Below are positions 35,275-43,841 of a stretch of DNA of 62,244 nucleotides, piece by piece; positions within the stretch are counted from its first letter, which is position 1, and each line of letters starts with the position of its first letter. The DNA is from Acidobacteriota bacterium (lineage in GTDB: Bacteria > Acidobacteriota > CAIWXX01), in the NCBI GenBank assembly GCA_016191015.1, contig JACPPM010000304.1:1-62244 (forward strand). Reading direction: 5' to 3'. The position numbers and the translations under genes are program-made. The notes below the pieces were generated by a model. The model saw only the letters and a list, made by a program, of their open reading frames with translations, searched no databases and was not told the origin of the DNA.

Positions 35275-36609
35275 CTACTTGCACGGCGTCGCCGTCACGG
35301 CGGTTGCCGTCGCGGTTTTCGCCTTGGTGCCTTTGACAGTGGGCTTGACGAGACCGGTGACGAAGGTGGTATCCCAGATGGTCGTCGCGGGAGTTGCGGG
35401 CCGTCGTGAGAAGCTCTTGGCGAATTTCGTGCACGTCGAGATTGTGCCGCTCGCCGACAACCGGATCGCGAGACCCTGATCGTCACCGCCGGTGAACGAC
35501 GGACTGGTCCCCGCGAGGATGAAGCCGGCATCTCGTGTCGGCTGCACCGCCGATGCTCCTTCGTCCCAGGTACCGCCGTATCGGCGGGCCCAGAGGATGT
35601 TTCCCAGCTTGTCGATCTTGATTCCCGTGAAATCTTCGTCGTATCCGGAGCCATAGGAGGAGGTCGTGCCGGCCAAGATGAATCCGTCAGACGTCTCGCG
35701 CACCGCACTCAGTCTGTCGAGTGTCTTGCCGATCCTTCTCTGCCAGAGCAACGCACCGGCCGAATCCAGCCTCACGAACCACGCCCCTCCATCCGTAGAA
35801 AACAGACGCCGCGTGAAGCCGGCGGCGAGGTAGCCGCCGTCATCGGCCGGGCGGAGAGCGTAGAACCCGTCGTCGTGGTCGGTTCCACCGTCGTAGGACT
35901 TCACCCACTCGAGCGTCCCGGAGGAGTTGGTCTTCGCGAGCCACGCATCCATCCCCGTCGTCTCCGCCGTATCGGACCAGCCGACGAAGGCGAACCCGCC
36001 GTCAGCGGCCTGGACGACCGAAAACGCGGCGTCGGGATAGATTCCGCCGTAAGACCTTTCCCAGACCAGACCGCCGGTCGAATTGATTCGGACGCACCAT
36101 GCATCCTGGCCCGTCGCCGGAGTCACATCCTCCGCTCGTCCAACGAGTATGAACCCGCCGTCGCTTGTCTGCTCCGCCGAGTACAACCATTCTTCGTTCT
36201 TCCCGCCGTAGCTCTTCTGCCACTTCACCTTGCCGTTGGAATCCAGCCTGACGCACCAGAAATCGCCGTCCGGGTCCGCAAAGGACTTGGTGACGCCAGC
36301 GAGAAGGAAGCCGCCATCCGTTGTCCGCCTCAGCACGGTCGCCTCGTCGTCCGCGTTCCCGCCGTAAGACTTCTGCCAGAGCAGGGCGCCGTTGGTATCG
36401 AGCTTTGCGATCCACGCGTCCCTGTCTACGGTGGAACAATCCTCCACCCAGCCGGCCAGCACGTAGCCGCCGTCCGAGGTCTGTTCGACCGAGCGCACAC
36501 CGAACTCGCAGAAACCGTCGTCCACGCCGAGTGTCCTGACCCACTGCGGATCAGCACCCGCCACGGCGGCGTGCATGAGCAACGCAAGAGCGGCAACAAT
36601 GGCTCGCAT
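35275..36609 (-). CDS. Secreted WQKSYGG-repeat beta-propeller
   Basis: About 444 residues. Signal peptide (RAIVAALALLMHAAVAGA), then about seven blades with the pattern LWQKSYGGxxDDxAxSVxQTSDGGFILAGxT and DAWxxKLDxxGxxxW. This is common in secreted delta-60/PQQ-like propellers of Gram-negative environmental bacteria. The C-terminal 60 residues are threonine- and lysine-rich and end in cysteine. ATG 36609 follows a G-rich ribosome site (AGGGGGTGGG). It is probably exported; ligand unknown. Confidence 0.8.
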   Translation of the reverse strand: MRAIVAALALLMHAAVAGADPQWVRTLGVDDGFCEFGVRSVEQTSDGGYVLAGWVEDCSTVDRDAWIAKLDTNGALLWQKSYGGNADDEATVLRRTTDGGFLLAGVTKSFADPDGDFWCVRLDSNGKVKWQKSYGGKNEEWLYSAEQTSDGGFILVGRAEDVTPATGQDAWCVRINSTGGLVWERSYGGIYPDAAFSVVQAADGGFAFVGWSDTAETTGMDAWLAKTNSSGTLEWVKSYDGGTDHDDGFYALRPADDGGYLAAGFTRRLFSTDGGAWFVRLDSAGALLWQRRIGKTLDRLSAVRETSDGFILAGTTSSYGSGYDEDFTGIKIDKLGNILWARRYGGTWDEGASAVQPTRDAGFILAGTSPSFTGGDDQGLAIRLSASGTISTCTKFAKSFSRRPATPATTIWDTTFVTGLVKPTVKGTKAKTATATAVTATPCK

Positions 36610-36762
36610 ACCCACCCCCTGCTATGAGATCAGTGTAGGACCCGCGCAGGGGCGCGTCAAGCCGCGGTGAGCTCGTTGTCTCCTGTCTGTGGACGAGCCA
36701 ACCGAAGCGCAGGTAGCCGGCGTGCGGATCGGATGATCAACCGGGGCGTCCGGGTCGATGAG

Positions 36763-38856
36763 TCACGTCATGTGTGAGCTGAGGTAGGCGCGGAGGTCCA
36801 TGGCCAATTCCGCTGCTGACTGATAGCGCTCATCGGGGCGCCTTCGCAGAAGCTTCGAAATGATGTTGTCCAACGGCGCCGGGCAGCTCCTGAGAATCTC
36901 GCCGGCCTCCAGCGGCCGTGACCCATCTCCTCCGTTTGGGCTCAGACCGGAAGAATCCGACGCCCATGGACGATCTCCTGTCAGCATTTCGCAGAAAATC
37001 ACGCCCAGGGCAAAGAGATCGCTCCGGCCGTCCGAGGGTCTGCCTTCGATGACCTCCGGGGACACGTAGTGGGCCGTTCCGAGGAAGAACCGCTCGGTTG
37101 TGAGCGGCTCGAACCTGAGCGCCCGTGCGATCCCGTAATCCATCACCTTCACGCCGAGTCGTTCGGAGAGCATGATGTTGCTTGGCTTGAGGTCGCGGTG
37201 AATGACGCCTTTCAGGTGGGCGTAGTCGAGCGCCTCGGCGACGTGGCCGATGATCTCGGCGGCACGTCGAGGTTCGAGTGTTTCCTCGCGCGACAGCAGC
37301 GCGCGAAGCGTCTCTCCGTCGATCAGCTCCATGGCGAAATAGGGAACGCCGTTGACCGCGCCGTGGTCAACGACGCGGATGATGTTGGGATGATGGAGTG
37401 TCCTTCCGATCTCGGCTTCGCGTAGAAAGCGCGCCACGTAATTCGGTTCATCCATAACCGCGGGCAGCGGCCGCTTGATGGCGAACAGCTCTCCGCGCTT
37501 GTCCGCCTTGTACACAATCGCCATCCCACCCTTTCCGAGCACCTCCAGAAGGCGATACTCCCCAAACACCTCCGGGGTCGAACCTCCGGCAAGCGGGGCA
37601 CCGACGACCCTCGTCGGAGGCGCGGGGCTCGTTTCGGAGGGCAGCTCGATCAGGGTGGACTGCGTGCCGCCGCGGCGGAGTGCCCTCCGGCCAAGCAGCA
37701 GGAGGAGACAGGCCAGTGCCGCGACGACCAACGTCGATACGTAGACTCCGGTGCGGTCGCGAGCATCGGTTGGCAGCGGCGGTAGTGTTACCGGGAACAG
37801 ATTTGGCTCACCCGGAATCACCGTGACCAGATCCGAGTATTCCTGATGCTCTGAAAGCGACATTCTCAAGCGATGAAGCCCCGGTTGGACATCGCGCAGG
37901 ATAAGTCGGCCGGTGGTCATCCCTGTCACCCCGATGGGCTCGTCGTCCAGATAGACGGTTGCGCCGGGTGGCACGGAGATGAAGACCGCTCTGATCGGCT
38001 CCCTCGTCTGTGGCGCGTTGACACCGTCTGCCGGCAGCGGCTTCGTGGACGGGACGAGAACCCGGTGCTGCCGGATCCGTTCCCTCGCCCTCACCCGAGC
38101 TGTGAAGGAGTCATCCTCCATGCCCGATGAGCGGATAAGGAATCGGTAGGTTCCGGCTGAAAGCTTGACCTCGAGGGGGGTGGTGCCCAGGTAGCGTCCC
38201 GATAGCAGAACGGTAGCGTCCGAGGGTGTGCTCTCGATCACGAGGATCCCGAGAGTGCTCGACTCGACCTGTTGCCGCGGCGGTTCCGCTGGAGGTGGCG
38301 CGGGTCGTTCCTCGGCCACGGCTTTCACGGCTGAGACGGACTTTTGCGTTTGAGTGGCCGCCTGCCTACTCGCGATCGCTGTATTCTCGGCCTGGGCGAT
38401 CAGTGCCACTATCCGGTGTCGCTCCGGTGCGGGCTCCTTACCTATCGCAACGGACTGCAGGAGAGTCCCGCGGGCTGCATCGAGCTGCCCGAGCATGACC
38501 TGGGCCTCCGCCAACCGGAGGTATGGATGATAGTGCTCGATCGAGTTTGTTCCGTATGTCAGCAGATGCTCACCCGGATCGGGGCGCTTCTTGATGGCTC
38601 TCTGGAAGCAGCTTGTCGCCTTGGCCGCCTCGTGGTTTCCGAGTGCTCTTATGCCGTCGTAGTACTCGTCATACCACTGGGCGCCTCGCAGTGGTGCGGC
38701 CCAGGCGATCGAGAGGAGCACAAGGATGAGGAGATCGTAAGAGCGACGTCGTATCGTCGATTTGAGGAGAGTGCCGCGAGATCGCTCCTCAATCTCCACT
38801 CCGATGTGCGCGGCATCGAGCGCCTGGCCGCGGCCGATCTCCGGGCATCTGCCCAT
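36763..38856 (-). CDS. Membrane Ser/Thr kinase with PEGA domains
   Basis: About 697 residues in an unusual order. An N-terminal hydrophobic segment (LLILVLLSIAWAAPLRG) and a TPR-like region (YYDGIRALGNHEAAKATSCFQRAI) lead to two PEGA domains (LVIESTPSDATVLLSGRYLGTTPLEVKL and VFISVPPGATVYLDDEPIGVTG). One span follows (VYVSTLVVAALACLLLLL), then a C-terminal kinase domain with GKGGMAIVYK, HRDLKPSN and MDYGIA. Here MDYG replaces the usual DFG with its aspartate kept. PEGA domains outside and kinase inside imply envelope sensing. The start is uncertain: ATG 38856 or GTG 38883. Confidence 0.85.
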   Translation of the reverse strand: MGRCPEIGRGQALDAAHIGVEIEERSRGTLLKSTIRRRSYDLLILVLLSIAWAAPLRGAQWYDEYYDGIRALGNHEAAKATSCFQRAIKKRPDPGEHLLTYGTNSIEHYHPYLRLAEAQVMLGQLDAARGTLLQSVAIGKEPAPERHRIVALIAQAENTAIASRQAATQTQKSVSAVKAVAEERPAPPPAEPPRQQVESSTLGILVIESTPSDATVLLSGRYLGTTPLEVKLSAGTYRFLIRSSGMEDDSFTARVRARERIRQHRVLVPSTKPLPADGVNAPQTREPIRAVFISVPPGATVYLDDEPIGVTGMTTGRLILRDVQPGLHRLRMSLSEHQEYSDLVTVIPGEPNLFPVTLPPLPTDARDRTGVYVSTLVVAALACLLLLLGRRALRRGGTQSTLIELPSETSPAPPTRVVGAPLAGGSTPEVFGEYRLLEVLGKGGMAIVYKADKRGELFAIKRPLPAVMDEPNYVARFLREAEIGRTLHHPNIIRVVDHGAVNGVPYFAMELIDGETLRALLSREETLEPRRAAEIIGHVAEALDYAHLKGVIHRDLKPSNIMLSERLGVKVMDYGIARALRFEPLTTERFFLGTAHYVSPEVIEGRPSDGRSDLFALGVIFCEMLTGDRPWASDSSGLSPNGGDGSRPLEAGEILRSCPAPLDNIISKLLRRRPDERYQSAAELAMDLRAYLSSHMT

Positions 38857-38891
38857 GATTTCCCGCCTGCGATTTGCCAGCACTCTGCGAG

Positions 38892-40370
38892 CTAATCCCC
38901 CCCACCGAAGATCCGCCTGAGGAACCCTTTGATGGGATCATTCCCGCGGTCAAAGCGGTAGATCAGGGACACGACAACTCGCGTAACACGGACTTTTTCT
39001 GAGAGAAGATCCGATGGCGGAACAGGCAAGACGTTGCCCTCCAGATCGTAGATGAGGCCAACGATTCCCTCGCTCTCTCGCCTTTCACCGGCGACGTCGA
39101 GGACCAGGTGCTGGAAATTCAGGCCCGATCCGAATGTCCATCCCTTAATCGGCCTGCCGGTCGGGTTGCTCAGGTCGTAGAAGGGGGATCGATCGCGATA
39201 GTGGCCGGCACGGATCGGAACGACGACTTTCGGGAGGACGAGGAGATATTCGACGCCGGCGCGCCAGAGGCTGTTATCGGCCGTTTGAGTCTCGGCCGCG
39301 GGTTGGAGATCGAAATAGTTCAGATCGGAGTATTGAGCGGGATCCTTCTGGGGCGTGAGGAAAACACCGCTCCGAACGTTTTCGACTGTCGTCTCGGACC
39401 AGTTTGTCCTGATGAAATCCGCAGCGACCGTAAGCCCGCCGAACGGACGAATGGCGATTCCGAGTCCGGCACTACGCGGCCAATGGAGCTTGGACCGCGT
39501 CTGCGCATAGAAGTAGTACGGAATCTCGCCCTCAGGGACTTCGTAGACGGTTCCCGAGTCCTCTTCGGTGAGATGGAGCGTCGCGTTCAGAGGGGCACGA
39601 AGGACGCCACCCACGTTGATCCAATCATGCTGGACCAGGAATCCGAAGGACCCGTTGATACCTCGCAGTTTCGCATCGATGCCCGTCGAAAGCGCCCCCA
39701 GATAGTAGACCTCAGCGGGCCGATCGGTCGGGGCGAGGAGCAGATCAGACTGCGCGGCCGAAGACCAGGCACCGATCCAGTAGTTGAAGGCAGCCCCGAC
39801 GGAGAGGAACTCGGTGAGCTGATAGCCTCCGGCAAGACTAATTGTGTGAAACGCCCCTGCTTGCGAGGACTGCGAAAGATAGCTGACATCCCAGCTGCCG
39901 GTGGGCGATTCGGGATCATCGTAGCGATAGTCCTGGAGGGCACTGGCCACTCCATGGATATCGGCCACGCGCTGATATGACACTTGGAGGGTAAGGTTTC
40001 GTGACGCCACTTCGAACGGAACGGCAGCGCCGGCGAAGTCGGGGGCTTGATCGGTGAGGGTCAGCGACGTGAGCCGATCGGGTGCGATCACTCGACCGCT
40101 CAGCGATGCGCTTTGCGAGCTCCTGAAGGCGACAAGGGCGACTTCGGTGCTGCGCAGGCTGGCGAGCCCGGCAGGGTTGAAGGTGGCCGCCGTTCCATCG
40201 TCGGCAACCGCGATGAAGGCTCCTCCCATTCCCAGCCCACGGGCACCGGAACCGACAGGACTGAAGCCTGTCCGGACGCTGGGAATCAGGAGAACCTCGG
40301 CCGTCTCCGTCCTCGACGGGATTCCTGGCAGCAGCGAGATCAGAACGAGCGCTCTCAGTGATCGGGACAC
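38892..40370 (-). CDS. FadL/OmpP1-type outer-membrane protein
   Basis: About 492 residues. I choose GTG 40370, with AGGGGG six bases upstream, giving the signal peptide SRSLRALVLISLLPG. The FadL-type N-terminal hatch (GARGLGMGGAFIAVADDGTAATFNPAGLASL) is followed by barrel strands ending VVSLIYRFDRGNDPIKGFLRRIFGGGD. FadL proteins import hydrophobic compounds across the outer membrane. It ends about 36 bases before the PEGA kinase start on the same strand, so the two may be co-transcribed. Confidence 0.8.
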   Translation of the reverse strand: MSRSLRALVLISLLPGIPSRTETAEVLLIPSVRTGFSPVGSGARGLGMGGAFIAVADDGTAATFNPAGLASLRSTEVALVAFRSSQSASLSGRVIAPDRLTSLTLTDQAPDFAGAAVPFEVASRNLTLQVSYQRVADIHGVASALQDYRYDDPESPTGSWDVSYLSQSSQAGAFHTISLAGGYQLTEFLSVGAAFNYWIGAWSSAAQSDLLLAPTDRPAEVYYLGALSTGIDAKLRGINGSFGFLVQHDWINVGGVLRAPLNATLHLTEEDSGTVYEVPEGEIPYYFYAQTRSKLHWPRSAGLGIAIRPFGGLTVAADFIRTNWSETTVENVRSGVFLTPQKDPAQYSDLNYFDLQPAAETQTADNSLWRAGVEYLLVLPKVVVPIRAGHYRDRSPFYDLSNPTGRPIKGWTFGSGLNFQHLVLDVAGERRESEGIVGLIYDLEGNVLPVPPSDLLSEKVRVTRVVVSLIYRFDRGNDPIKGFLRRIFGGGD

Positions 40371-40558
40371 AACCGGCCCCCTTTGTGAAACTCTGCCTAT
40401 CTGCCATCTGATACTAGCGTCCCACGAAACCGAATTCAATGTCAGTCGCCGCCGATTCTACGGGACGCCAATGATGTCTGAGAGGGAGTTTGTCTGCTCA
40501 CCCTGGGGCGACCGGTGGACCGTCGCCGCTTCGCTCCGCGCGGCGCAGCGAGCGGCGC

Positions 40559-41032
40559 TCACCGCCCGATCGCGCGTCGGAGCTGAACGAGCTTCATGTA
40601 CTTGTCTCCGCGAGTCGGTGCCAGGATGCCGCCCACACCGTACTCGTTCCACGCGTAGATGATGAACGCCTGGACGCGTGGTTCAAGCGAGATCTGTCCA
40701 ACCTGCGGATTGGCGCCGAGCTCGGCTGCGAGCCTTCGGACCGCCTCGCACCATTGTCGGCTCGTGGGGAAGCGGAAGAACTCTCGTGGATCCTGCCACG
40801 GACGCGCATCGAGCCCCTCCATCAACGCAGGCACAAACGGAATGGCGTCGACAGCATGATGATGCAAAACCGTGTTCGAGAGTTCCTCCAGAGTCGCGTA
40901 AGGGTAGGGCCGCTTCCGGGTTTTCAAGTCGGGGATTCGGGAAGACGTCCGCCTCACGGACAGCCACGAATAGGTGCGTGGGTCTCGGAGAAGAGGTATC
41001 CGGGAATCGAATATCTGCGGGACGGGGTCGCC
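40559..41032 (-). pseudogene. 5'-truncated C-terminal fragment of a glycoside-hydrolase-like gene
   Basis: An open frame of about 157 codons begins directly after the sortase stop codon (TGA 41033-41035), in the same frame, and has no start codon with a ribosome site. It reads PRTYSWLSVRRTSS...AIPFVPALMEGLDARPW...VQAFIIYAWNEYGVGGILAPTRGDKYMKLVQLRRAIG. This looks like the end of large alpha/beta-barrel glycan-active proteins (WNExxEGGxLxPxxG-type). The front two thirds is missing. It probably marks a deletion or rearrangement junction behind the sortase gene. Confidence 0.55.
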
Positions 41033-41608
41033 TCAGCTTCTCGCCAGTTCGGCCGTGACGACGTAGCGGAGCGGACCGCCGGGCACGAGCGCGTCGAGTG
41101 GGTAGCAGGTGAGCAGGGTCAGGCGATGCTCATCGGTCGGTTCCAGCACACTCGTCTCTCGTTCGTGCACGATCCGCCGGTCGATCACGTCATAGCGGTA
41201 GACCGTGCCCGCAGGCGTCTCCAGGAAGAGCTCGTCGCCAATCTGGATGTTCCTCAGGAAGCGGAATTGCGTATCACGGTGGGCGCTGATGACGCAGTTG
41301 CCGGGCCCGCCCGGGAGTGCGGTGCCGTCCATGTGACCCGGACCAAACGCCAGCGAGCGGCCGCTGATCCCGGCGAGCACGTAGAAGTCGGCGTCGTGAC
41401 GCGGTGCGTAAAGGCGGGCGACAGGCCACGTGTCCGCCCATGGCCACGGCTTGACCTGCCGCTCGCCGGCGACTGTCCGATCCCACGCCTGCTCGATCAG
41501 GAGCTGCGCCACCTGCGCTTTTCCATAGATCCAGGTTCCTTTGCCGAAGAGCGCCACGCCTGCAGCGAGCTTGACGACGATCAGCATTCCGATCACCCTG
41601 CGGCGCAT
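41033..41608 (-). CDS. Class GN sortase
   Basis: A 191-residue sortase. One N-terminal span (VIGMLIVVKLAAGVALF), then the beta-barrel with catalytic H110 (SAHRDTQF), C168 (LLTCYP) and R181 (PLRYVV). The class GN (marine proteobacterial) pattern is clear. ATG 41608 has AGGGGA upstream and overlaps the end of the substrate gene by 16 bases. It would cleave the LPQTA signal of the neighbouring vWA protein at the inner membrane. Confidence 0.9.
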   Translation of the reverse strand: MRRRVIGMLIVVKLAAGVALFGKGTWIYGKAQVAQLLIEQAWDRTVAGERQVKPWPWADTWPVARLYAPRHDADFYVLAGISGRSLAFGPGHMDGTALPGGPGNCVISAHRDTQFRFLRNIQIGDELFLETPAGTVYRYDVIDRRIVHERETSVLEPTDEHRLTLLTCYPLDALVPGGPLRYVVTAELARS

Positions 41609-43668
41609 GGGCTGTCCCCTTTTCGCTCTCGCGCATGCGCGCATGCTCGGCGATGGGCGAGGCCGAGGATCCACCAGCATGCGACGGATGATGTGATCAG
41701 GGCCAGGCCGAGCAGCAAGTAGAGCGGTCCCGGGGTCGCGGTCTGCGGGAGGGTCCCGAAGACCTTGTCGTACTTCCAGCCGCTCGGGAGATTCGCGGGG
41801 ATCTTGTGCGTCTGAGTGTCGGCGCCCTGAGGCGCCGTCGGCGTCACGTCCACCGCCACGAGGCTCGTGTACTTCGAGACGAGGTGATGCTGCAGGGCGA
41901 CTGCGACAACTTCCGGACGCACCTTCTCTTCCTCAGCTCCCTCACTCAGCGTGTCCATCAGCGCCTCGATCTTGTGCCTCGCCCAAAGAGCGCCGATGCC
42001 GGACCCGCGCGCTTCAGAATCGAACCGCAAGGACTGCTGCCAGGGCTCGCCCCCGATCCTCCCAAAAACCTCGACACCGTCGACCGACGTTGTGGCGGCC
42101 GCCACAACCACAGGCTCGCCGAGATAGAGATCGGGCACCTTGTCGGGCCACGCCTCGACCGCGGCCCCGCTCCATGCTATCCGCACGTCGCTCAGGACCG
42201 GGCTTTCGAGCTTGGCGAAGAGCGCGCCCATCTTCGCGCTGACCTCGGAGAGGTCTCCGACGTAGGTGAACGTGCCTCGTCCGAACTCGGCCGCTTTCCG
42301 CATGAAGTAGGAGTTCGGTGCAGAACCGATTCCGACCGTGAAGAGTCGGCTGGCGCCCAGCCCTCCGGTGATCGCCCGGAAGAGCTCATCCTCGTTGCTC
42401 ACGCAGCCGTCGGTGATGAAGATGACCTGGCGCACATCGCGCTGCTCGCCCGTGTCCCGCAGCGCGGCCTGGAGCGCTGGAAGCATTTCGGTGCCGCCAT
42501 CGGCATTCAGGTGAGCGACGTATTCCTTGGCTTTCGCCACTGTCTCAGGCAACGCGGGAACGCTCGCCGGGAACAGGCGGCTCATGTAGCTGTTGAACTG
42601 GATCACGTTAAAACTGTCTTCGGGCTGGAGATTGCCGAGGGCGAGGGTGAGTGCTTGTCTGGCTTGATCGATCGAGGTGTTGGCCATCGAGCCTGATGTA
42701 TCGATGACGAAGATCGTTTCACGAGACAGTCGCACCAGTCCCGCGGTGTCCGGCCGAGGTGGAATCAGTAACAGAAGGAAGTACTTCATCCCTTCCGTCT
42801 CCTCCGAGAAGACGGCGGCCTGCGGGAGGCGGCCCGGCTGAGGCGCCCACTCGAGGACGAAATCGCGATCTGCCGGTACCGCACCGGGTTTCAGTGAGAC
42901 AACGTGGGTCGATGCGCGACCGCGCACGATCTTGATTTCGTGCGAAGGACTTCGGAGCACGCCGGTGGCGAAGCCGGGGTCGATGTCGATACGAAGTCGG
43001 ACTGGGTTGATCGGCCCTGCACTGGGGTGGAGGACAGCTTGAGTCGTGTGAATCTGCGGGACGGCCGGGTCCCCGGCCATTCCAGGGGTATATCGCGGCC
43101 CGACGACCATCGGGAAACGGAGGCTGAAGACGCCCTGGTCGTAGTGGATCGTCTCCTGGTAGACGATCGTCACCTCGATGTCTTCACCGGGGCCTATGTT
43201 CGCCGCCCACGTTGTGAACACGTTCGGGCGCTCCTGCTCGACCAGCGCCGCCTTCTTCCCATCCAGTTTCGCCTGCTCGTACGTTTTCTTGGCCGCCTCC
43301 TTTTCCTGGATCTGCCCTTCGATGATCCGGTGGCCGATCGTCATCCTGAGATGATCCACGGCAGCCTTTTCGGGCAGCGGGAATGCGTAGACGGCTTCGA
43401 CCCATTCTTGCGAAGGATTGTGAAACCGTTGCGCGACCTCGGCCCGAGCCACGATGCCGGTGACCACGATCTTCACATCGGTCGCCACCGTCGGCGCGAG
43501 CACGAACTTGCTCGGCTGATCCGTTTTGATCAGAAGGCTTCCCTGGCCGACCTGGTCGATCTGCACGACGGGAATGGGCTCGGGGTTGATCGCAGAGTGC
43601 GCCGATGCGGCCCACAGGCAGGTGGCCGCAGCGAGAACTCGGTGGATCCACTTTTTCAGGCTGAACAT
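41593..43668 (-). CDS. Sortase substrate with VIT and vWA domains
   Basis: A 691-residue protein. Signal peptide (VLAAATCLWAASAHS), a VIT domain (about residues 40-170, HNPSQEWVEAVYAFPLPEKAAVDHLRM), then a vWA domain with the MIDAS motif DTSGSM. The C-terminus is a textbook sorting signal: LPQTA at 640-644, a hydrophobic span (LYLLLGLALITSSVACWWIL) and basic residues. It matches the proteobacterial sortase target family normally paired with a GN sortase, as here. ATG 43668 has GAGGAGG about nine bases upstream. Role: a metal-dependent adhesion or binding protein anchored in the envelope. Confidence 0.9.
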   Translation of the reverse strand: MFSLKKWIHRVLAAATCLWAASAHSAINPEPIPVVQIDQVGQGSLLIKTDQPSKFVLAPTVATDVKIVVTGIVARAEVAQRFHNPSQEWVEAVYAFPLPEKAAVDHLRMTIGHRIIEGQIQEKEAAKKTYEQAKLDGKKAALVEQERPNVFTTWAANIGPGEDIEVTIVYQETIHYDQGVFSLRFPMVVGPRYTPGMAGDPAVPQIHTTQAVLHPSAGPINPVRLRIDIDPGFATGVLRSPSHEIKIVRGRASTHVVSLKPGAVPADRDFVLEWAPQPGRLPQAAVFSEETEGMKYFLLLLIPPRPDTAGLVRLSRETIFVIDTSGSMANTSIDQARQALTLALGNLQPEDSFNVIQFNSYMSRLFPASVPALPETVAKAKEYVAHLNADGGTEMLPALQAALRDTGEQRDVRQVIFITDGCVSNEDELFRAITGGLGASRLFTVGIGSAPNSYFMRKAAEFGRGTFTYVGDLSEVSAKMGALFAKLESPVLSDVRIAWSGAAVEAWPDKVPDLYLGEPVVVAAATTSVDGVEVFGRIGGEPWQQSLRFDSEARGSGIGALWARHKIEALMDTLSEGAEEEKVRPEVVAVALQHHLVSKYTSLVAVDVTPTAPQGADTQTHKIPANLPSGWKYDKVFGTLPQTATPGPLYLLLGLALITSSVACWWILGLAHRRACAHARERKGDSPCAAG

Positions 43669-43841
43669 CTGAAGCTACCTCCTCGCTCATGCACTGTTCA
43701 CACCTCGAATATGGATCTCCGGTGTGGCGGTGGGAGGAGACGTTGCGGGAAAGTTTCGTCAGAGCTGTGGCGGAGTTGTGGCCGCTTGCCGGCTGGCTGC
43801 TGCGGCAACGCGCGTCGCAAGACTTCGGGCGTCAGCTTCGA

